64,000 nucleotides of DNA from Pseudomonas sp. 10-1B. GTDB lineage: Bacteria > Pseudomonadota > Gammaproteobacteria > Pseudomonadales > Pseudomonadaceae. The translations under genes and the position numbers were made by a program. Shown one piece after another: positions 1-8,062 of this stretch (the first letter of the stretch is position 1; every line of letters starts with the position of its first letter). The DNA is taken from the NCBI RefSeq assembly GCF_000935045.1, contig NZ_JYKS01000004.1, forward strand, positions 62,001 through 126,000, given 5' to 3'. Below the pieces are notes generated by a model, which had not been told where the DNA came from, ran no database searches, and saw nothing but the letters and a program-made list of their open reading frames with translations.

Positions 1-1
1 C

Positions 2-898
2 CATTCGACCATCTTGATCACTGGCGAAAGCGGCACCGGCAAGGAGCTGCTGGCCCAAGGGATCCACAACGAGAGCCCGCGTCGACAAGGCCCCTTCGTC
101 GCCATCAACTGCGCGGCGTTTCCCGAGTCGCTGCTGGAAAGTGAATTGTTCGGCTACGAGGAAGGCGCCTTCAGCGGCTCGCGCAAAGGCGGCAAGCCGG
201 GGCTGTTCGAAGCCGCGCACCGCGGCACACTGTTCCTCGACGAGATCGGCGACATGCCGGTGTCGCTGCAAACACGCCTGCTGCGCGTGCTGCAAGAGCG
301 CGAAGTCCTGCGCCTGGGCAGCACAGAACCCATCGCCATTGACGTGCGCATCATCGCCGCCACTCATCAGGACCTGCGTGCCGCGATGGATGATGGCGAT
401 TTTCGTACCGATCTTTATTACCGGCTCAATATCCTGCGCCTGCAAACCACTGCGCTGCGAGAAAGGCCTGAGGACATTGCCCTGATCTGCGCAGGCATCA
501 GCCAGCGCCTGCTCGTTCAGGGCCAGCCGGCGGGCGCCGCAGAAATACCTGCCGCACTGCTGCCGTACCTTGAACGTTATGCCTGGCCAGGCAATGTCCG
601 GGAGCTGGAGAACGTGATCGAGCGGGCGATGCTCTCGGCACGCGAACTGCTTCAGGGGCACCGCGTGGACGAGCAGTACCTGGCTCGCGTGCTGCCTGAG
701 CTGTGTGAAGGCCCTGCCCTTTCACCCGCCCGGAAAAAATCGCCAGGCGAAACCGACCTGCACACCATCGGCAAGGCTGCCCAACTGCGCCATGTAAAGG
801 AAACGCTGGAGAGCTGCCACGGCAACCTCGACGAAGCCGCCCGTCGCCTCGGCATCAGCCGGACCACTTTGTGGCGGCGGCTGCGATCGGCCCATTGA
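2..898 (+). CDS. PrpR-like sigma-54-dependent activator, 5' end off the window
   Basis: This is the AAA+ and DNA-binding part of a sigma-54 enhancer-binding protein. The reading frame is already open at base 2, so the N-terminal sensor domain lies outside the window. Visible in order are Walker A (GESGTGKE), the sigma-54 contact loop as GAFSGS (GAFTGA in most of the family), an RKGGKPG insert, Walker B (GTLFLDEIGD), the LYYRLNILRL segment and a C-terminal Fis-type helix-turn-helix (LDEAARRLGISRTTLWRRL). The GAFxGS loop followed by the RKGG insert resembles PrpR, the activator of propionate (2-methylcitrate) catabolism. The naming is by resemblance; without the sensor domain the effector cannot be read. 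The next gene is convergent, 132 bases downstream. Confidence 0.85.
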   Translation, partial: HSTILITGESGTGKELLAQGIHNESPRRQGPFVAINCAAFPESLLESELFGYEEGAFSGSRKGGKPGLFEAAHRGTLFLDEIGDMPVSLQTRLLRVLQEREVLRLGSTEPIAIDVRIIAATHQDLRAAMDDGDFRTDLYYRLNILRLQTTALRERPEDIALICAGISQRLLVQGQPAGAAEIPAALLPYLERYAWPGNVRELENVIERAMLSARELLQGHRVDEQYLARVLPELCEGPALSPARKKSPGETDLHTIGKAAQLRHVKETLESCHGNLDEAARRLGISRTTLWRRLRSAH

Positions 899-1030
899 GG
901 GGAAGCAGGAAACGGCGGCTAGCTCTGAAAAGCGCTTGGCATGAGGCAGGTGACGATCCAAACAACCCTTTATGTTGCTCGCATCACATAACCAGCAGCG
1001 TCAGGCGCCACGCTCGGCAGCGCCATAGCC

Positions 1031-3248
1031 TCACAATTTCCAGTCCAGGCTGACCATCATTGTCCGTGGCTCACCCTGGTAAACGCCGTTGTAGAATCCA
1101 ACGTTGTTGTAGTAATGCTCATCGAAAAGGTTCTTCACGTTAACCGACGCTGCCAGGTGTTCATCGATTTGATAGCGTGCCATCAACCCAACCACCGAGA
1201 ACGCCTTCTGGCCGATCTTGTCTTTGACAGTGATGATCCTGTCGCCGTCGCGTCCGACTGGGCGGTTGCCTATTTTGAAGTTGTCGCTCTGCCAATCGAG
1301 GCTCGCGCCCACGGTCAATGCAGGCGTCATTTTGTAAGTGCTGGAGAAGCGCACCAGGTTCAATGGCTGCTCAGTGTTCTTTCGCTTCTTCTCAGCTGTG
1401 GCGGCATGGGTGTAGCTGTAGCCCAGGCTCATCTGCCAATCGGTCATCACCTCGCCCGCGACTTCAGCTTCGAAACCTTCAACGACTACACCTTTGCCGC
1501 CGCTTTTGTAGAAAATTTCATTGCCATTGGGCGGCACCGAGTCATCCTGTTCCGCCACGTTGTCCTGTTTACTGCGGAACACGGCAGTGCTCAGGTTCAG
1601 CCGTTCCTCGAACATACTGCCCTTGAGACCTACCTCGTAGACTTTGCCAACGATAGGTTCAATATACTGTTTGTTGACGTCTCTCACGGTCTGCGGGTTA
1701 AAAATGTCGGTATAGCTGACATACGCGGTGAACTGCTCAGTCAGGTCAAAGAGCACACCGGCGTAGGGTGTCCATTGATCGTTTTGGGTCTGCTTGGTGG
1801 TGGACTGACCAGCGACATTCAGGGCGTCGTCATAGTCCCATTCCCGACGCTCCGTCTCCCAACTGCCGTAGCGGCTGCCAATCACGAAGTGAAGGCGGTC
1901 CGTGGGGTTCAGGCGTGTTGCGATGTAACCGGCCTTCTGACGGGTGTAGGAGCGCGCGCCATCCAGCCCGGTATCGATGTCATAGAATTTAGGGATCGAT
2001 CCCATGTACTTCCAATCGGGGATTTTGTCGTAGTCCTGGGGCACAGGTAGATCGAGGCGATATGGCTCACTATTGCGCCGCTCCGACTCGCCGTAGCCGA
2101 TCATGAAATCATGGCTGCGACCCAGTAATTGGAAGGGGCCAGCAAGGTTGAAGTCGATCGCATCCATCTTCTCCTCGCCCCCAAAATGCGAGTACCAGGC
2201 CCGCATGCCACTGCGGTCAGCTTCCGGGAAACCATTTCCTCCGTAGTACACCTTGCCGTCACTGTCGGTTTGCCGATGGGTGTAGGCCACCTTCATCAGC
2301 CAGTCGTTACCTAGGCGCTGATCAAGGGTGGCGAATACCGTCTGGTCTTTCAATGGCCAGGAAGACCATGGGGCACTGAGGTTGGTCGAGCGTGGCAGGT
2401 TGGCTTTGCTGCCATCGGCATTCCAGAAAGGCACCGTACCCCATGAAGAACCTTGGACGTGCTTGTTCTGATAGTCATATCCCACCGCCAGGACTGTGCT
2501 GTCGGTCAGGTCGGCTTCGAGCACGCCATATGCCACCTCACGCTGAGTGGCGTATTTATTCATGAACGACTTGTTGTCGCGATACGCCAACACTGTGCGA
2601 CCGCGCAGCCGGCCCTCCCAGCCTAATGGGCCGCCGACATCCAGGTAGGTGTAGTAGTTGTCGTAGCTGCCCCCACTTACCCCACTTTTTACCGCCAACT
2701 CATGCGTTGGGCGCTTGCGCACCATGGCGATAGTGCCCGATGGATCGCCAGCTCCTGTCGTCAGCCCAGTGGCTCCCCGCACGACTTCGATTCGATCGTA
2801 GATGATGGTATCGGAGTCGGACTTAAGCCCCCGAGAACGTGTTGAGCATTCCATCGATCTGGAAATTATTGATCGCGTAGCCACGTGAGTAGTAGGTCGG
2901 TCGCTCCGAGTCATTTCGCTGAACGGTCACCCCCGTCACATGGGCCATGGCCTCGGACAAGGTGTTGAGCTGGAAATCGTCCAACTGTTGCCGGGATATC
3001 ACCGAGACCGATTGGGGTGTTTCCTTGATCGAGAGGTTCAAGCGCGTGGCTGCGCTCATGCTACCGGTGGTGTAGGAGCCACTGTTTTCAGTGGTACTAC
3101 CCAAGCTGGTAGCAACCACATCAGTGGAACCAAGCTCCAGCACACTACCTTCGGATTTGGTTTGCGCCTCGGCCAGGGATAACGGGCTGAACACGGAAGC
3201 ACACAGACCAAGGGTAAGTGTCATGGAATGGTTGATCGACGGGGGCAT
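1031..3248 (-). pseudogene. TonB-dependent ferric-siderophore receptor, FhuE/FpvA type, frameshifted
   Basis: This outer-membrane receptor for a ferric siderophore is split into two frames. The N-terminal part has a signal peptide ending near SPLSLAEAQ, then the plug domain with a TonB-box-like start (DVVATSLG) and the conserved KETPQSVSVISRQQL. The reading then stops at TFSGA. The other frame resumes with LKSDSDTIIYDRIEVVRG and runs to the terminal beta-strand ending in VSLDWKL. The break is in a run of five C on the plus strand (2828-2832); four would restore one reading frame of about 738 codons. The start at 3248 follows AAGGAG; a TTG at 3290 is less likely. No N-terminal signalling (STN) domain is seen. 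A Fur box lies upstream. It may be a pseudogene, a phase variant or a consensus error. Confidence 0.85.
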
Positions 3249-3314
3249 TGCGGGCTGACTCCTTGCGCATGAAAAATCCTTGAGGCGCAAATCTACATGA
3301 AAATCATACGCATA

Positions 3315-3329
3315 TGATAATAAATATCA
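3315..3329. promoter_or_regulatory. Fur box upstream of the TonB receptor
   Basis: TGATAATAAATATCA matches the 7-1-7 Fur consensus TGATAATnATTATCA at all but one position. It lies in a longer perfect inverted repeat with 8-base arms (ATATGATA at 3312-3319 and TATCATAT at 3325-3332). It is about 65-80 bases upstream of the receptor start, a good position for iron-dependent repression. Confidence 0.8.
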
Positions 3330-3340
3330 TATTTGCTCGA

Positions 3341-3661
3341 ATTCTATTTTGGAGGGCCAGCCCTCCCTCGTCGGCCGTCATGGAAGCATGAGCCCTTTCA
3401 TGGTTGAGACTACGAAGCCCTGCTTCCGTGGAACTGCATGCCAGCATCGCCTGGCTGAGGAAGTAGAAAAGCGCGACCGATCTGAGTGTTCAGTCGGACG
3501 CTTTTGAAATTGGCTGCCGCTGAAGTCAGCCAGAGATGCATGGCTATTTCAGACCATCTCTAGGGTGAAACACCAGGTAGCCTCAAGCTGCTACCTGGAT
3601 AATGGCGTCGCGCCCGTAAGGAGTGCGCGGATCTATCAAGCGTCCGGCTACCGCAGTGGGC
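3341..3661. other. Intergenic region with two hairpins, no gene seen
   Basis: No convincing reading frame was found. The stretch contains a GGAGGG/CCCTCC inverted repeat at about 3351-3366. It also has a 9-bp stem (CCAGGTAGC 3573-3581, GCTACCTGG 3590-3598) with an 8-base loop. The second hairpin lies past the end of the 78-residue gene and could stop its transcription, although no long T-run follows. Confidence 0.5.
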
Positions 3662-3898
3662 TTAGCGCTCCTTAGCTTGCTTCTCTTTCATTTTTTCGAT
3701 GGCTTGAGGCAAATTCTGGATAAATTTCACACCGAAGTACAACGATCCTTTGCCGACCAGCTTGGCCGCCGAAGCAGCACGGGCCATGCCTGTCCCATGA
3801 GAAAAGTCATCTTTAACTTCGCTCCAGGCATCGCCCATCATTTTATCCAGCGACTCGTTGAAGGAAGGTCTGTTCCTTTCCTGAATCTCATCGTCCAT
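3662..3898 (-). CDS. Small hypothetical protein, 78 aa
   Basis: The family is not recognised. The protein is acidic at the N-terminus (MDDEIQERNRPSFNES) and lysine-rich at the C-terminus (EKMKEKQAKER). A middle section (KLVGKGSLYFGVKFIQNLPQ) could be one amphipathic or weakly hydrophobic helix. A strong ribosome-binding site (GAGGAGAG) sits 6-8 bases before the ATG, which supports this strand over the overlapping 105-codon frame on the plus strand. It lies directly downstream of a umuC/rulB remnant on the same strand and may be what remains of a gene that followed it. Confidence 0.6.
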   Translation of the reverse strand: MDDEIQERNRPSFNESLDKMMGDAWSEVKDDFSHGTGMARAASAAKLVGKGSLYFGVKFIQNLPQAIEKMKEKQAKER

Positions 3899-3932
3899 GC
3901 GCGCTCTCCTCGGCTAAGCAAGCTCATTGCAC

Positions 3933-4089
3933 AGAGATGAGCTTGCTTTTCACTCGCCACCGGCTGAGCCGCCGCAAATAGGTCACCCGTGATTTCGTTC
4001 CGCTGGCTGAGGTCAATCAGTAGCACCTCAGCCTTGCTGTAACGGAAGCCCTGCCGGAACACCCGCTCCACGCCCTCCTGCGCTGCCTA
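3933..4089 (-). pseudogene. 3' remnant of a umuC/rulB-type DNA polymerase V gene
   Basis: Only about the last 50 codons remain. The segment AAQEGVERVFRQGFRYSKAE, followed by VLLIDLSQRNEITGDLFAAA, matches the C-terminal region of UmuC/RulB proteins, where RxGxRYxKAxVxLxDL and a terminal DLF are conserved. A stop codon lies directly upstream in frame and no catalytic region is present, so this cannot be a functional polymerase. In Pseudomonas, rulB-type genes are known insertion sites for mobile elements, so this scrap may mark an old element junction. Confidence 0.7.
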
Positions 4090-4126
4090 TGTCAGCTAAC
4101 GCACGCTGCTCGCCGAATGTAGCAGC

Positions 4127-5353
4127 TCACCACAACGCAATCTCGTAAGTCAGATACACCCGAACGTTGTCGCGATCACTGGCGTAGGTGTTTCGTGATG
4201 TGGCGCGTCGTAGCTCGGCCCCCACCCCCCTAAAAACGCCATCCTGAATCACATATTTCAGCTGCGTATTAGTCTCATGCTCTCTGGCATCCAGCCCGCG
4301 ATAATCGCCCCCGCTACCGTGGTAGTACCGTGTCATGAATGCCAAACCAGGCACGCCGACGCTGGCAAAGTCGAAGTCATAACGGAGCATCCAGGTGCGC
4401 TCACCAGGCTGGATGAACTTACCGATGCTGGCATTACTGAACGAGTAAACCGTGCTCACGCTCACATATGGCAGCGCTGTGCTTCCATCGACTTTTTGGT
4501 AACCGAAACCAAGGGAATGTCCTGCTCGACGATAGGTGAGCAGCCCACTAAACATGTTGGCATCGACAGCGCCATTACGACCGGCTCCGGCGTCGTCGCT
4601 GATGAAGTACCTGAGATCAGTCGTCAGCGTCCCCTTCCCTGCAGGGGCTGTGTACACCAGGCCATAGAATTGCTGCCGATAGAAATCGCGGAGTTCACCG
4701 TAATAGGTGCTCATGCTGAGTTGCTTGCTGAGGTCGTAGCGCAATCCGGCAAAGTCGAAGTCGGTGCCTTCGCTTCCCGAGTAGCCTTGCGGGAAGATAT
4801 CAACGCTATCGGTAGAGTTCCGCGCCTTGAGCTTGTCTAGGTGACCAGCATGAGCATAGAGCCGGTCAATGCCAGTGTACTCGATTTGAGTGCCTTGGAA
4901 CGTCTGAGGCAAGAGGCGCCCATCGTTGTAAACAAGCACTGGGATCTTGGGCAACAACGTGCCTGTGCTGAGGAGCGTATCTTGCCAGCGAAGCTTGGCA
5001 GTGATCCCAAGGCTGGAGTATTCGCTAGCAGCCCGGCCATCATCATGAACAGGAAGAAGCCCCGTCCCTGCGTGAGTCCGGCTTGAATCCAACCGTATTC
5101 CTGAAAGCCCCAATGCCTCCATCCCGAACCCGACCGTACTCTCGGTAAAGCCCGATTGTGCTTTGAGAATGAAACCTTGAGCCCACTCTCTTCGGTCATT
5201 GCCGCCGTCGCGATAGTCGTCGTTGAAGTAGTAATTGCGAAGCTGCAAACGGGCTTGGGAATCTTTGAAGAATTCGGCAACTGCCAAATCGGGGACGAGG
5301 CTGGTCATCACACCCGCGCAAGCGAGGGTGCTCGTGCTCAAAAGCATGCGCAT
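4127..5353 (-). CDS. OprD-family outer-membrane porin (module A)
   Basis: This 408-residue porin belongs to the OprD/OpdK family, which makes 18-stranded barrels for amino acids, peptides or carboxylates. It has a signal peptide ending AVAEFF, the family opening (QARLQLRNYYFNDDYRD, then REWAQGF) and a C-terminal strand ending in an aromatic residue (VYLTYEIALW). The LLPQTFQGTQ segment is also typical. The start is the first of two ATGs (5353 and 5347); neither has a strong ribosome-binding site. It is divergent from the LysR gene at 5554, which probably controls it. Subfamily and substrate cannot be fixed; the hydrolase nearby suggests an ester, amide or peptide-like nutrient. Confidence 0.9.
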   Translation of the reverse strand: MRMLLSTSTLACAGVMTSLVPDLAVAEFFKDSQARLQLRNYYFNDDYRDGGNDRREWAQGFILKAQSGFTESTVGFGMEALGLSGIRLDSSRTHAGTGLLPVHDDGRAASEYSSLGITAKLRWQDTLLSTGTLLPKIPVLVYNDGRLLPQTFQGTQIEYTGIDRLYAHAGHLDKLKARNSTDSVDIFPQGYSGSEGTDFDFAGLRYDLSKQLSMSTYYGELRDFYRQQFYGLVYTAPAGKGTLTTDLRYFISDDAGAGRNGAVDANMFSGLLTYRRAGHSLGFGYQKVDGSTALPYVSVSTVYSFSNASIGKFIQPGERTWMLRYDFDFASVGVPGLAFMTRYYHGSGGDYRGLDAREHETNTQLKYVIQDGVFRGVGAELRRATSRNTYASDRDNVRVYLTYEIALW

Positions 5354-5504
5354 TGGAAGTCTCTGCTATGTGTTGTGATTGTTGGCAGATTGGCAATCGA
5401 ACAGTTGGAAGGAGCCAGCCGCAATATCGGTAAAGACTGGACTCAACGTGTTCGTGCGGCGGACACTACCGCCCTGTGAACCAAGTCACAACGTTATGAG
5501 CGAT

Positions 5505-5522
5505 GCGCATTACCCTATGCGC
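5505..5522. promoter_or_regulatory. Inverted repeat, candidate operator between oprD and lysR
   Basis: GCGCAT and ATGCGC form a perfect 6-bp inverted repeat with a 6-base spacer (TACCCT). It is just upstream of the LysR start at 5554 and within the intergenic region shared with the divergent porin. The 9-mer CCCTATGCG at 5513-5521 recurs in reverse orientation before the permease gene. Confidence 0.45.
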
Positions 5523-5553
5523 ACGCTCCTGGTCACATCGTTGGGAGCAGGAC

Positions 5554-6456
5554 GTGAACCTCAAGCAGCTCGAAGCTTTTCAAGCCATCATGGCGACCGG
5601 CTCTACCATTGGAGCAGCTACCCGGATGGATCTATCCCAGTCAGCTGTCAGCCGGCTTTTAACACAGCTGGAAGAGCATTTAGGCTTCTCGCTTTTCCTG
5701 CGCCGAAAAGGTCGATTGATGGCGACGCCTGAGGCACAGGAGTTGTTGGGCCAGGTCTCTGCGCTCGTCGACAATCTCCAGCGTGTTCAGCGTTTGGCAG
5801 ACGAGCTTAGGGTAGGTCGCTCACAGCGAAGCTTGCTCCGGGTGGCAGTACCGACCAGCATGACTCATCACTTGCTACCCAGCATCGTGGCTGAGTTCCT
5901 GCGCGAGCGGGAAGATGTAGTCGTTGAAATCCTTACCGGAAGCTATGACACCTTGGAGCGCGCTGTTCTAGACCGCAGTGCAGACTTCGCGTTTGTCCGA
6001 TTGCCTGCAGAGCTTCCAGATTTCGAGGTACAACCGGTGCTGGAGACCGAGGGGGTCTGCGTGATGCCTGAGGGACATCCTTTGGCAGAACTATCCGAGG
6101 TCACTCTTGATCATCTTCGAGAGGTTCCCCTGGTGCTTTTGGGGCGGCAACGCAATCTTCGCTCAGAACTGGATCAGCGCTTTCGCGAGGCTCGTGTGAC
6201 CCCGCAGGTTCGAGTCGAAGTTCACTCCGTCAGTGCAGCCTGCGCATTCGTTGCAGAGGGGATGGGGGTCTCGATTATCAATGGTTTGCTGGCCCGAGAC
6301 ACAGGTGGTCTTCCGCTCTTGATCAGGCCTCTCCGACCTATGCTGCCCTATCGGTTCGGTCTGATTTTCCGCAAAGATCAACCGCGCTCCCGACTGGTCG
6401 AGGCGTTTGCAAATCACATGAGTGAGCGCCTCAGAGCGATCTCGAATGACAGATAA
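5554..6456 (+). CDS. LysR-family regulator (module A)
   Basis: This is a 300-residue LysR-type regulator. The N-terminal winged helix-turn-helix reads NLKQLEAFQAIMATGSTIGA, then the recognition-helix motif SQSAVSRLLTQLE. The co-inducer-binding domain follows, with the conserved EGMGVSIINGL near the end. The GTG at 5554 was chosen because the conserved family start (NLKQLEAF) begins there and GGAGCAG sits just upstream; the ATG at 5503 would add 17 unrelated residues and lies on the putative operator. It is divergent from the OprD gene and 109 bases before the permease, so it probably responds to a metabolite of their shared substrate. Confidence 0.9.
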   Translation: MNLKQLEAFQAIMATGSTIGAATRMDLSQSAVSRLLTQLEEHLGFSLFLRRKGRLMATPEAQELLGQVSALVDNLQRVQRLADELRVGRSQRSLLRVAVPTSMTHHLLPSIVAEFLREREDVVVEILTGSYDTLERAVLDRSADFAFVRLPAELPDFEVQPVLETEGVCVMPEGHPLAELSEVTLDHLREVPLVLLGRQRNLRSELDQRFREARVTPQVRVEVHSVSAACAFVAEGMGVSIINGLLARDTGGLPLLIRPLRPMLPYRFGLIFRKDQPRSRLVEAFANHMSERLRAISNDR

Positions 6457-6465
6457 CGCATAGGG
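6457..6465. promoter_or_regulatory. Repeat of the putative module A operator half-site
   Basis: CGCATAGGG is the exact reverse complement of 5513-5521. It lies directly after the LysR stop codon and about 100 bases before the permease start. Recurrence of the 9-mer at both promoters of the module suggests one regulator binds both. Confidence 0.4.
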
Positions 6466-6565
6466 CAACCCGAATCATTCATAAGATTGAGCGATGACGA
6501 GGGTTGTTCTAGTGTGCCGCCATAACGCCTGGGCACCCCAAGAACAACAATCGAGAATGCGCACT

Positions 6566-8020
6566 ATGAACCGCTCCCACTCTCCGTCGGTAATAGCCGA
6601 ACAGGTTGATAAGGCTGCACCTTCCAGCCCCGCTTCCAACAAACCGTCCAAACAGCTCAACCCAGCATTAATCCTACTGAGCATCGTTTTCATGGCGCTG
6701 GCGTTCACGTACTTCGTGGACTCAGGTCAGTTTGAGCGCAAAGACATAGCCGTCATTCCGGGCTCGTACCAGACCCTGCAAAAGGATTCTGGCTTGACTC
6801 AGTTGTTCTCTGTGGAACCACGTGTTGCAAATGCCGAAGTAGCACGTCCTGTTTCCCTACTAGAAGCGTTCACGGCGATCCCACAGGGCATCGAGAAGCG
6901 TGCCGGACTGATCTTCATGGTGCTGTTCATCGGCGGGATGTTCGGCGTCCTGAACAAGGCCGGAGCAATCGACGCAGGCCTCGAGAGGATCTTGGGCCTG
7001 ACCAAAGGGAACATCTACGTTCTCGTACCCTGTCTGATGCTGGTGTTTTCTGCAGGTAGCACTTTCATGGGGCTCGCCAAAGAATTCATCCTGATCGTGC
7101 CGTTGATGGTTGCGATGGCTAACAGGCTTGGCCTTCCCAACATCATCGGTTTGGCAATCGTCGCCATATCGGTAAAGGTCGGCTACCTCGGCTCGATCAC
7201 TAACCCCGTAGCATTAGCAGTAGCCCAGCCTCTGGTGGGCGTGCCCATGTTCAGCGGCCTGAACATGCGGGTGGTAGCCTACCTAACCTTCCTGGTTGTA
7301 GGTATCGCTTTCGTGTTACTGAGCATTCGCCGGCACGGTTTTGACAGCACCGCTCAGTTCGACTTCAAGCAATCACGCCTGCACCCACGCCACGCTGCCA
7401 ATCTCATCCTCCTGGTGCTCGGCGTCGCATTCCTGGTGTATGCCTCGAACAAGTGGCACTGGAAGTACCCAGAGCTGTCCGCTTACTACCTGGCGCTCAG
7501 CATGGTATTCACTGTCGTTGCCGGTATAGGTGCCAGCGAAGCTGCGGGCGCCTTCGTGGATGGCATGAAAAAAGTGTTGATGGCTGGGGTATTGATCGGC
7601 CTAGCCACAGCGGTGGAGATCATTCTGAGCACCGGCCAGGTACTCGACACCATCGTCAACCATCTTTCGGAACTGGTTGGTGCGCATGGGCCACTGGTGT
7701 CAGCGTTCGGTATGTTCTTCGCCCAGTTAGGCCTCGATGTCTTGATTCCGTCTACTTCTGGCCAAGCAGCTGTAACCATGCCAATTTTCGGCCCGCTCGG
7801 CCAACTGTCTGGCGTCACACCGCAAACCACCGTGTATGCCTTCCTGCTCGGCAACGGGCTGACCAACCTCATAACCCCTACCTCCAGCGGTTTGCTGGTT
7901 CTGCTGGCAACGGCGCAAGTGGGCTGGGGACAGTGGGCACGTTTCATCTGGCCACTTTTCCTCATTTTTACTGCAATGGCCCTGGCACTCCTCAGCATCG
8001 CCGTCTTCGTCGGTTACTAA
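6566..8020 (+). CDS. YfcC-family (DcuC-like) inner-membrane permease
   Basis: This protein of 484 residues has many hydrophobic segments spread over its whole length. It belongs to the YfcC/C4-dicarboxylate anaerobic carrier family, which includes putative arginine/ornithine and dicarboxylate carriers. The first membrane helix is LNPALILLSIVFMALAFTYF. The paired re-entrant-type segments GYLGSITNPVALAVAQP and NGLTNLITPTSSGLLVLL are characteristic. The ATG at 6566 has GAGAA 8 bases upstream; ATGs at 6557 and 6494 are alternatives. The hydrolase gene follows after 42 bases, which suggests co-transcription. Its substrate is inferred only from context: a product or substrate of that hydrolase. Confidence 0.85.
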   Translation: MNRSHSPSVIAEQVDKAAPSSPASNKPSKQLNPALILLSIVFMALAFTYFVDSGQFERKDIAVIPGSYQTLQKDSGLTQLFSVEPRVANAEVARPVSLLEAFTAIPQGIEKRAGLIFMVLFIGGMFGVLNKAGAIDAGLERILGLTKGNIYVLVPCLMLVFSAGSTFMGLAKEFILIVPLMVAMANRLGLPNIIGLAIVAISVKVGYLGSITNPVALAVAQPLVGVPMFSGLNMRVVAYLTFLVVGIAFVLLSIRRHGFDSTAQFDFKQSRLHPRHAANLILLVLGVAFLVYASNKWHWKYPELSAYYLALSMVFTVVAGIGASEAAGAFVDGMKKVLMAGVLIGLATAVEIILSTGQVLDTIVNHLSELVGAHGPLVSAFGMFFAQLGLDVLIPSTSGQAAVTMPIFGPLGQLSGVTPQTTVYAFLLGNGLTNLITPTSSGLLVLLATAQVGWGQWARFIWPLFLIFTAMALALLSIAVFVGY

Positions 8021-8062
8021 ATTCGGGCTGCCCCGGCAGCCCAGCAATTCAGAGTCGCAAAC

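Noticed and set aside
1115..2050. A 311-codon open frame opposite the TonB receptor
   Set aside because: The minus strand encodes a recognisable beta-barrel receptor through this stretch; the plus-strand translation has no family resemblance.
3623..3940. A 105-codon plus-strand frame over the 78-residue minus-strand gene
   Set aside because: The minus-strand frame has a strong GAGGAGAG site and a more protein-like composition; the plus-strand frame has neither.
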